Origin: Pseudomonas lalkuanensis
GTDB taxonomy: Bacteria > Pseudomonadota > Gammaproteobacteria > Pseudomonadales > Pseudomonadaceae
Direction: 5' to 3'
Length of the DNA stretch: 64,000 nucleotides
NCBI RefSeq assembly: GCF_008807375.1
Contig: NZ_CP043311.1
Span: 5,992,954-6,056,953 of the forward strand
The translations under genes and the position numbers were made by a program. Positions 55,683 through 64,000 of this stretch are shown piece by piece (position 1 is the stretch's first letter; the number at the start of each line of letters is the position of its first letter). A model generated the notes under the pieces. The model had not been told where the DNA came from, ran no database searches, and was given only the letters and a program-made list of their open reading frames with translations.

Positions 55683-56471
55683 TTATGCGGTAGCGGTTTT
55701 GGCTTTGGCGCGCTGGCGGCGAACCAGTTCACCTGCCAGCGCCAGATAGGCGACGGCGCCACGGGATTGCTTGTCGTAGACCAGTGCAGGCATGCCGAAG
55801 CTCGGCGCTTCCGCCAGGCGGACGTTGCGCGGTATCACGGCGTCGTAGAGCTGGTCGCCGAAATGCTCCTTGAGCTGGGCCGAGACTTCATTGGTCAGGC
55901 TGATGCGCGGGTCGTACATCGTGCGCAACAGGCCTTCGATCTTCAGACTCGGGTTCAGCAGCTGACCGATGCGCTGGATGCTGTTGACCAGGTCCGACAA
56001 GCCTTCGAGTGCGTAGTACTCGCACTGCATGGGAATGATCACGCCATCGGACGCCGCCAGGGCGTTGATGGTGAGCATCGACAGCGAGGGTGGGCAGTCG
56101 ATGAGGATGTAGTCGTAGTTCTCGCGGATCGGTGCGAGGGCCTCACGCAGGCGATGTTCCTTGTTCGGCACATTGAGCAGGGCCACTTCAGCCGCAGTGA
56201 GGTCGCGGTTGGCGGGCAGCAGTTGGTAACCGCCGTGCTCGGAAAACTGCATGGCGGTCGCCAGGTCGCACTCTCCGGTCAGCACGTCGTAGATGGAGTG
56301 CTCCAGTGCGAGCTTGTCGATGCCGCTCCCCATGGTGGCGTTGCCCTGGGGGTCGAGGTCGATCAGCAGCACGCGCCTCTTGGTGGCGACCAGCGACGCG
56401 GCGAGGTTTACACAGGTGGTGGTCTTGCCGACCCCGCCCTTCTGATTGGCAATAGCGAATACCTTGGCCAT
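55683..56471 (-). CDS. parA: Chromosome partition ATPase ParA (Soj)
   Basis: A 262-residue deviant Walker ATPase that moves ParB-parS complexes. The P-loop KGGVGKTTT is at 11-19, followed by VLLIDLDPQGNATMGSG and IDCPPSLSMLTINALAA. The start at 56471 follows GGGGGAAGG; the upstream frame to 56531 is not used. It lies 14 bp after rsmG in one transcription unit. Confidence 0.98.
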   Translation of the reverse strand: MAKVFAIANQKGGVGKTTTCVNLAASLVATKRRVLLIDLDPQGNATMGSGIDKLALEHSIYDVLTGECDLATAMQFSEHGGYQLLPANRDLTAAEVALLNVPNKEHRLREALAPIRENYDYILIDCPPSLSMLTINALAASDGVIIPMQCEYYALEGLSDLVNSIQRIGQLLNPSLKIEGLLRTMYDPRISLTNEVSAQLKEHFGDQLYDAVIPRNVRLAEAPSFGMPALVYDKQSRGAVAYLALAGELVRRQRAKAKTATA

Positions 56472-56485
56472 GGCTGCCTTCCCCC

Positions 56486-57132
56486 TCATAGCGTGCGGCG
56501 CAGTATCAGCAGATGGCGCTGACCTTGGCAACCAGGAACCTCCAGCTGATGCGCGGACTCGACGTGGAAGTCCGCCGGCAGTGCCTGCAGCTCGTCGTCC
56601 GGGTGCAGTCCCTTCATCGCCAGCCAGCGGGTTTCACCATCGCCGAGATGGCGGGTCCAGTTGCTGAAGTCCTCCAGCGAGCTGAACGCACGCGAGACGA
56701 TTCCACTGAACGGTTGCGCAGGCGTGAATGCTTCGACGCGGTTGTGGACCACTTCGAGGTTGGCGAGTTTCAGCTCCAGTTTCACCTGAGTGAGAAAGCG
56801 GGTCTTCTTGCCATTGGAGTCGAGCAAGGTGAAGTGTCGCTCGGGGAACAGGATGGCCAGCGGGATGCCGGGCATGCCGCCGCCACTGCCGACGTCGAGC
56901 CAGTTATCCCCAAGCGCCTCGACAAAAGGCACGACGCTGAGGCTGTCGAGCAGGTGACGCGAGACCATCTCATCCGGATTGCGCACGGCAGTCAGGTTGT
57001 AGGCCTTGTTCCACTTGATCAGCAGGGCCAGGTAAGCCAGGAGCTTTGCCTGGGTCTCCGCAGTGAGTTCGACGGCGAGTTGCTGTGCGCCACGGGACAG
57101 TTCGTCTGCGTGGCGCGGGGTGACCAGTGACA

Positions 57133-57133
<1 letters not shown>
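56486..57133 (-). CDS. rsmG: 16S rRNA (guanine527-N7)-methyltransferase
   Basis: A 215-residue SAM methyltransferase (GidB). The SAM loop is [20 protein letters not shown], with [12 protein letters not shown] after it. Its ATG overlaps the mnmG stop (TGATG), so translation is coupled. Confidence 0.97.
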
Positions 57134-59025
<1,892 letters not shown>

Positions 59026-59542
59026 CGCGCACCTCGTGCCTGTTCAAGGCTGGGAAATAGAGAAAGCCGCACAGTATAGGGGAATTCCCCTCTCTGCTTG
59101 AAGCCGTCTGGCCAAAAAATAGCCAACCCATCCGATCAGTGCATTTTCATGAAAGTTATCCAGCTGGGGAAAAGTGGTTGTGGGTAAAAGAAAACAAGAG
59201 AGAAGAATTTCTTAAAAAGCCTGTTTTTATTTTTATACCTTAGGAGAAGGCCTTTCTGTGGATAAGTTGTCTGAGACCAAGCAAGCCAATGGTTTCAACG
59301 AATGATAACCCTGTTACGTTCCTGCCTGTAGCCGTTGTGTATGCGGTCAGAAACCTGTGTACTCGGAAGGCAGTTATTCACAGGCCATTTATCCATCGGC
59401 TTTTCACCAGGCTTATGGACTGGGTTACAGGCAACTTATCAACAGGGTTCAGGAACGGAATTTTTCAGGCGCACAGGCACGAACGGACCGCCCGGCAAGC
59501 AGGCAGTCGCGTTCGCTGTGGATAAGCAGGAGGGGCTTCGGC
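59026..59542. other. Origin-like non-coding region between mnmG and mnmE
   Basis: A 517-bp stretch with exact DnaA boxes at 59257-59265 and 59517-59525, and single-mismatch boxes at 59179 and 59374. It has an AT-rich block near 59186-59240. AGAAGAATTTCTTAAAAAGC (59201-59220) closely resembles a block in oriC (63591-63613). The CTGTGGATAAGTTGT at 59256 equals the core of the 14.4-15.6 kb array. It includes the mnmG promoter region. A second autonomous origin-like sequence has been described in pseudomonads; whether it is this one I cannot say. Confidence 0.6.
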
Positions 59543-60910
59543 TTATTTGCCGATGCAGAAGCTGGAGAAGATGCGACCGAGCAGGTCATCCGAGCTGAAG
59601 GCGCCGGTAATTTCACCCAGGGCTTGCTGGGCCTGGCGCAAGTCTTCTGCCAACAGTTCGCCGGCGCCCGCCAGGGTGAGCTGCGAACGGCCATGATCGA
59701 GGAAGGTGTCAGCCTGGCGCAGGGCTTCCAGGTGGCGTCGGCGGGCGCTGAAGCTGCTTTCGGACGTCTGTTCATAACCCATGCAGGCCTTGAGATGCTC
59801 TCGCAGGAGCTCCAGGCCGTCTCCTGAGCGCGCGGACAGGCTCAAGGTGACATGGCCGTCGTCGCTTACTTCCAGGCCTATGGTTTCACCACTGAGGTCT
59901 GCCTTGTTTCGGATCAGGGTGACCTTGGCCGGATCGGGCTTCTGGTCGAGGAACTCAGGCCACAAGGCGAATGGATCAGCCGCCTCGGGTGCAGTGGCGT
60001 CGACCACCAGCAGCACGCGATCTGCTTCACCAATGGCCTTCAGGGCGCGCTCGACGCCAATCTTTTCCACATGGTCGTCGGTATCGCGCAGGCCAGCAGT
60101 GTCCACCACATGCAGGGGCATCCCATCGATGTGGATATGTTCGCGCAGCACGTCCCGAGTGGTACCGGCGATGTCGGTCACGATGGCCGCCTCACGCCCT
60201 GCGAGAGCGTTCAACAGACTGGATTTTCCAGCGTTCGGGCGCCCCGCGATCACCACGGTCATGCCGTCGCGCAGCAACGCTCCTTGACCTGCTTCGCGGA
60301 TGACTGTGGATAAATTTTCCCGCACTCCATCCAGCAGCCGCAGGACGTGGCCATCCGCTAGAAAATCGATTTCCTCCTCAGGAAAGTCGATCGCCGCTTC
60401 CACGTAGATGCGTAGCTCAATCAGCTTCTCGGTCAGCTCATGCACCCGTTTCGAGAAGGCCCCCTGCAGCGAGCGCAGGGCGTTACGTGCGGCCTGTTCG
60501 GAACTGGCCTCGATGAGGTCGGCGATGGCTTCGGCCTGGGCCAGGTCGAGCTTGTCGTTGAGAAACGCGCGCTCGCTGAACTCCCCCGGGCGGGCCTGGC
60601 GAGCCCCCAGCTCCATGCAGCGGTGCAGCAGCAAGTCGAGCACTACGGGGCCGCCGTGGCCTTGCAGCTCGAAGACATCCTCACCGGTGAAGGAGTTGGG
60701 GCCGGGGAAGTACAAGGCGATGCCCTGGTCCAGGGTATGCCCATTGCGATCGAGAAAGGGGCCGTAGTGGGCGAAGCGGGGCTTGGGGATCCGGCCGCTG
60801 ATGGCTTCGGCTATCCGCGCGGCGAGTGGCCCGGATACGCGGACGATGCCGACCCCGCCACGACCCTGGGCGGTGGCGACGGCGGCGATGGTGTCACGGA
60901 CAGGATTCAT
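59543..60910 (-). CDS. mnmE: tRNA modification GTPase MnmE
   Basis: A 455-residue GTPase (TrmE). The N-terminal formyl-THF domain starts [22 protein letters not shown]. The G domain has [22 protein letters not shown] and NKADL, and the C-terminal CIGK motif carries the conserved Cys. It works with MnmG on the wobble uridine. An exact DnaA box lies inside (60305). Confidence 0.98.
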   Translation of the reverse strand: MNPVRDTIAAVATAQGRGGVGIVRVSGPLAARIAEAISGRIPKPRFAHYGPFLDRNGHTLDQGIALYFPGPNSFTGEDVFELQGHGGPVVLDLLLHRCMELGARQARPGEFSERAFLNDKLDLAQAEAIADLIEASSEQAARNALRSLQGAFSKRVHELTEKLIELRIYVEAAIDFPEEEIDFLADGHVLRLLDGVRENLSTVIREAGQGALLRDGMTVVIAGRPNAGKSSLLNALAGREAAIVTDIAGTTRDVLREHIHIDGMPLHVVDTAGLRDTDDHVEKIGVERALKAIGEADRVLLVVDATAPEAADPFALWPEFLDQKPDPAKVTLIRNKADLSGETIGLEVSDDGHVTLSLSARSGDGLELLREHLKACMGYEQTSESSFSARRRHLEALRQADTFLDHGRSQLTLAGAGELLAEDLRQAQQALGEITGAFSSDDLLGRIFSSFCIGK

Positions 60911-60946
60911 CTGTGGATACCTTGAGGTCTGCGGATGGCGGATAGC

Positions 60947-60971
60947 AAGACGCCCCCAGAGGGGGCGTCTT
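60947..60971 (-). terminator. Terminator after yidC
   Basis: AAGACGCCCCC / GGGGGCGTCTT is a strong stem 24 bp after the yidC stop in the minus direction, followed by TTGCTATCC. It separates the rpmH-rnpA-yidD-yidC group from mnmE. Confidence 0.82.
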
Positions 60972-60994
60972 GTTCAAGCTGTCTGGCGTCGCTG

Positions 60995-62674
60995 TCAGGC
61001 TGCTGCCTTCTTGCTGGCCGCCTCGATCTGCCGGGTAATGTACCACTGCTGCGCGATCGACAGGACGTTGTTGACCACCCAGTACAGGACCAGGCCGGCC
61101 GGGAACCACAGGAAGAAGAAGGTGAAGATGATTGGCATCAGCTTCAGTACCTTGGCCTGCATGGGGTCCGGCGGAGTCGGGTTCAGCTGCTGCTGGATGA
61201 ACATGGTGGCACCCATGATGATGGGCAGGATGAAGAACGGATCCTTGATCGACAGGTCGGTGATCCAGAACATCCACGGGGCCTGGCGCATCTCGACGCT
61301 TTCCAGCAGTACCCAGTAGAGCGCGAGGAAGACCGGCATCTGTACCAGGATCGGCAGGCAGCCGCCCAGCGGATTGATCTTCTCCTTCTTGTACAGCTCC
61401 ATCATCGCCTGGGACATCTTCTGGCGATCGTCACCGAACTGTTCCTTCAGCGCCTGCAGCTTGGGCGAGACGGCACGCATGCGCGCCATGGACTTGTAGC
61501 TGGCGGCCGAAAGCGGGAAGAAGGCGCCCTTGATCAGGATGGTCAGGACGATGATGGACCAGCCCCAGTTGCCCAGCAGGCTGTGGATATGTTGAAGCAG
61601 CCAGAAGATCGGCTGGGCGATGAACCACAGGAAGCCGTAGTCGACGGTCAGCTCCAGGCCCGGGGACAGTTCCTTCAGGTGGCTCTGGACCTTCGGACCG
61701 GCGTACAGGGTGGCGGAGGTCTCGGCGGAGGCCCCGGCTGGAATGTTCAGCGAGGAACCCACTAGGCCAACGATGTAGTTGCCCTTGGAATCCTTGCGAG
61801 TCTGAATGACGTTGTTCTGGTCCTTGCTCGCGACCCAAGCGGTCACGAAGTAATGCTGCAGCCAGGCAACCCAGCCGCCCTGGACAGTTTCCTTGAAGGG
61901 CTGCTTGTCCATGTCCTTCATGGAGATCTTCTTGTACGGCTCGTCCGGGGTCCAGACCGCAGCTCCCAGGTAGGTGGATACGCCGGTAGCGGTGGTGGAG
62001 GACGGGTCGGCGCTGGCGTCACGCTTCAGCTGGGCATACATGCTGCCGGTCCAGGGCTGGGCGCTCTGGTTGTCGATCTTGTACGACACCTGCAGCTCGT
62101 ACTTGCCGCGAGTCAGGGTGAAGCGCTTGGTGTAGTTGACGCCGGCCTCGCTGAAGGTCAGGTCCACGACCAGTTGCTCCTGGCCATCGGCCAGCTTGTA
62201 GCTGCGTTGAGTTGCGCTATACACCGGGCGACCGTTGGCGCGAGCATCCGGGCCATTGGCACCTACCAGGCCGCTTTGCGCCTGGTAGAGGCGCTCGCCG
62301 CCATTGTCGAACAGCTGGAACGGCACGTCAGGACGGTCCTGGCGGCGCGGGAACTTCGGCAGGGTCAGTTGGACGATGTCACCGCCGTTCGGATCGATGG
62401 CCAGATTGAGCACATCGGTTTCAACGCGGATCAGATCGCTGCTGGGCGCAACCTGGGTGACTGCCGGCTCGTTGCGCTCGGCACTGGCGGCAGTCGGCAC
62501 GTCGTCGTTGGACTTGGCGGTTGCGGTGTCGTCCGGCAGGGTCGCTTGAGCGCTGCTTGCGCTGGTGCCCGCGGTCGGCAGGGCGGCTTGACCGTAGTCC
62601 TGGTTCCACTGGAGAACCATGAGGTAGGACACGATTGCCAGGGCGACGATCAGGATCGAGCGTTGAATATCCAT
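60995..62674 (-). CDS. yidC: Membrane protein insertase YidC
   Basis: A 559-residue inner-membrane insertase. The N-terminal anchor (SILIVALAIVSYLMVLQW) is followed by a large periplasmic beta-domain (about 50-340) and the five-segment core with the hydrophilic-groove Arg in FPLSAASYKSMARMRAV-type sequence and NPLGGCLPILVQMPVFLALYW. It lies 2 bp after yidD and uses ATG 62674. Confidence 0.98.
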   Translation of the reverse strand: MDIQRSILIVALAIVSYLMVLQWNQDYGQAALPTAGTSASSAQATLPDDTATAKSNDDVPTAASAERNEPAVTQVAPSSDLIRVETDVLNLAIDPNGGDIVQLTLPKFPRRQDRPDVPFQLFDNGGERLYQAQSGLVGANGPDARANGRPVYSATQRSYKLADGQEQLVVDLTFSEAGVNYTKRFTLTRGKYELQVSYKIDNQSAQPWTGSMYAQLKRDASADPSSTTATGVSTYLGAAVWTPDEPYKKISMKDMDKQPFKETVQGGWVAWLQHYFVTAWVASKDQNNVIQTRKDSKGNYIVGLVGSSLNIPAGASAETSATLYAGPKVQSHLKELSPGLELTVDYGFLWFIAQPIFWLLQHIHSLLGNWGWSIIVLTILIKGAFFPLSAASYKSMARMRAVSPKLQALKEQFGDDRQKMSQAMMELYKKEKINPLGGCLPILVQMPVFLALYWVLLESVEMRQAPWMFWITDLSIKDPFFILPIIMGATMFIQQQLNPTPPDPMQAKVLKLMPIIFTFFFLWFPAGLVLYWVVNNVLSIAQQWYITRQIEAASKKAAA

Positions 62675-62676
62675 GA

Positions 62677-62922
62677 TTACTCGGCCATCGAAGAGGATTG
62701 GGAAGTGTTGGCGGGTGGCACCGGGTCATAGCCGCCCGGATTCCACGGATGACAACGGCCCAGCCGACGCAGGGTCAGCCAGCCGCCACGCAGGACGCCA
62801 TGCTGTTCGATGGCTTCCTGCGCGTAGCAGGAACAACTGGGATAGAAACGACAGTGACTGGCCATCAGTGGGCTGATGGCGTAGCGGTAGAACTGGATCG
62901 GAGCGAGGGCCAGTTTACGCAT
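62677..62922 (-). CDS. yidD: Membrane protein insertion efficiency factor YidD
   Basis: An 81-residue protein with the conserved Cys pattern [20 protein letters not shown] and [15 protein letters not shown]. It overlaps the end of rnpA by eight bases, the usual arrangement. Confidence 0.96.
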   Translation of the reverse strand: MRKLALAPIQFYRYAISPLMASHCRFYPSCSCYAQEAIEQHGVLRGGWLTLRRLGRCHPWNPGGYDPVPPANTSQSSSMAE

Positions 62923-63319
62923 GGGGACTGTCGGACACCCCTGATCCGGTTGATGGTTCAGGGCGAGCCCGGCTGCGCGCTAGGCGCTTCCAGAGTTTGC
63001 CGAACTGATGTCTCAGCTCGGGATTCTCCAGGTCGCCAATGCCTTTGCGCGCCACGATCACGATATCCCAGCCGGCCAGCAACTCGAGGTTATGGCGGAA
63101 GGATTCGCGAATCTGACGTTTGAGGCGGTTGCGCTCTACGGAGAGCTTGACGCTCTTCTTGCCGATCACCAGACCCAGGCGGGGATGATCGAGACCGTTG
63201 TCGCGCGCGAGGAGCAGGACGTGCTTGCCGGGAACCTTCCCGGTCGGTGAGTCGAAGACTGCCTTGAATTGTCGGGGAACCAGCAGACGCTTTTCCCGAC
63301 CGAAGCCCTGACTCACCAC
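62915..63319 (-). CDS. rnpA: Ribonuclease P protein component
   Basis: A 134-residue basic protein that binds the M1 RNA. The signature is [20 protein letters not shown]. It follows rpmH by 13 bp and overlaps yidD. Confidence 0.97.
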   Translation of the reverse strand: MVSQGFGREKRLLVPRQFKAVFDSPTGKVPGKHVLLLARDNGLDHPRLGLVIGKKSVKLSVERNRLKRQIRESFRHNLELLAGWDIVIVARKGIGDLENPELRHQFGKLWKRLARSRARPEPSTGSGVSDSPHA

Positions 63320-63332
63320 CCGTTCCGGATAA

Positions 63333-63467
63333 TCAGACGGTCAGGCGCTTGCGGCCCTTGGCGCGACGACGCGACAGGACTTGGCGGCCGTTCTTGGTGG
63401 CCATGCGGGCACGGAAACCGTGGGTGCGAGCGCGCTTGATGGTGCTGGGTTGGAAAGTGCGTTTCAT
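63333..63467 (-). CDS. rpmH: 50S ribosomal protein L34
   Basis: A 44-residue protein starting [20 protein letters not shown] and ending KGRKRLTV, nearly invariant in gammaproteobacteria. First gene of the minus-strand operon leading away from oriC. Confidence 0.98.
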
Positions 63468-63479
63468 GATGCTTTACCT

Positions 63480-63994
63480 GGTGGTCACTACGGGCCGGAA
63501 GTGGCCCCCGTTTAAAGAGACCGGCAATTCTAGTGAAACGGTGCGGGCAGGTCAATTTCCAACCAGTGCCGCCGAGCGAAAGAATATAGAAAGAAGGAAT
63601 TCTTAAAGAAAGGCTGGTTGTGTTTTTTAAAGCTGGGCCCCGGGTCCGCCTGTGGAAAACCCCTCTGGACCCGCATGCCGCCTGTTGATGAGCTTACTAA
63701 CAACCCTGTCGAAAATCGGTTATCCGGCTGTGGGGGATCTGGGTGAAAGCTGGGGGCGAATCGACGATTTACCCACAGGAAGGTTGTTCATGGTGTTTTC
63801 CCCAAGGCTGAATGGGTGGTTATCGCGTGGTTATCCACAAGATTCATGCCAATCACAGGTGTATCCGGCGCGGTGAATAACACATTGATTTTATTCAACC
63901 ATTGCCCATCTTTCGTGTGGATAACTCCTCCCGTGGCAGCTACAATGACGGCTGTTTTTTTGCGTCCGGCATCTTTCCGACTTGGGGGACATCC
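63480..63994. other. Chromosomal origin oriC between rpmH and dnaA
   Basis: A non-coding 515-bp region with exact DnaA boxes at 63831-63839 and 63916-63924 and near-matches (for example TTACCCACA near 63770 and TTATCCGGC near 63719). It has an AT-rich unwinding-like block near 63582-63630 including AGAAGGAATTCTTAAAGAAA. The location between rpmH and dnaA is the functional origin position in Pseudomonas. It also holds the divergent rpmH and dnaA promoters. Confidence 0.9.
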
Positions 63995-64000
63995 GTGTCA
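63995..64000 (+). CDS. dnaA: Chromosomal replication initiator DnaA (first two codons only)
   Basis: GTGTCA at the window edge, with GGGGGAC upstream, fits the GTG start and MS beginning of Pseudomonas dnaA. Only two codons are in the window, so the call rests on position next to rpmH and oriC. Confidence 0.75.

Overview
This 64 kb window is a Pseudomonas chromosome segment on the left flank of the replication origin. The evidence is the gene order rpmH-rnpA-yidD-yidC-mnmE-mnmG-rsmG-parA-parB-atpIBEFHAGDC-glmU-glmR-glmS, all on the minus strand and ending at an oriC region beside the first two codons of dnaA (63995-64000). The DNA is GC-rich, and protein similarity is closest to Pseudomonas aeruginosa-type sequences recalled from memory. 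The minus-strand housekeeping genes are leading-strand genes of the leftward replichore.

Layout. 1-9 kb: a truncated membrane PAS sensor, uvrD, a TetR regulator, a Tim44-domain membrane protein, a YbaK-type protein, an ElaA acetyltransferase, an SMI1/KNR4 protein and a KefB-like antiporter. 9-13 kb: a GntR regulator divergent from a class III aminotransferase and a glutamine synthetase-like ligase, with two identical operator palindromes 63 bp apart between them. 13-14.4 kb: a periplasmic binding protein and a hotdog thioesterase. 14.4-15.6 kb: a non-coding array of nine directly repeated DnaA-box-like cores with paired TGATCA motifs. 15.6-20.4 kb: a secreted cytochrome c-like protein with an MVL-lectin-like tail, a copper set (PCuAC, PepSY, DUF2946), a GGDEF relic and a DUF3301 protein. 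20.5-26.3 kb: an alpha/beta hydrolase, a MifS/MifR-type sigma54 two-component system and its probable target, a KgtP-type dicarboxylate permease with a visible -24/-12 promoter and activator sites. 26.5-31.3 kb: a zinc-starvation cluster (two COG0523 GTPases, DUF1826, dksA2, folE2) around a Zur box. 31.3-43.2 kb: cfa, an OprD-family porin, a small PtrA-like periplasmic protein, czcCBA and czcRS. The porin and czc promoters carry the same operator-like palindrome. 43.3-64 kb: amino-sugar synthesis, ATP synthase, chromosome partition, tRNA modification, membrane insertion and oriC.

The most unusual feature is at DNA level. I count by eye 29 exact DnaA boxes (TTATCCACA on either strand) where well under one is expected by chance. 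Seventeen lie inside genes, and eighteen lie between 13.7 and 28.2 kb. The non-coding array at 14.4-15.6 kb concentrates this signal. A second origin-like region between mnmG and mnmE shares an AT-rich motif with oriC, and a 14-bp parS palindrome lies inside folE2. Together these suggest a long ori-proximal domain that could titrate DnaA or organise the origin. That is inference and needs binding data.
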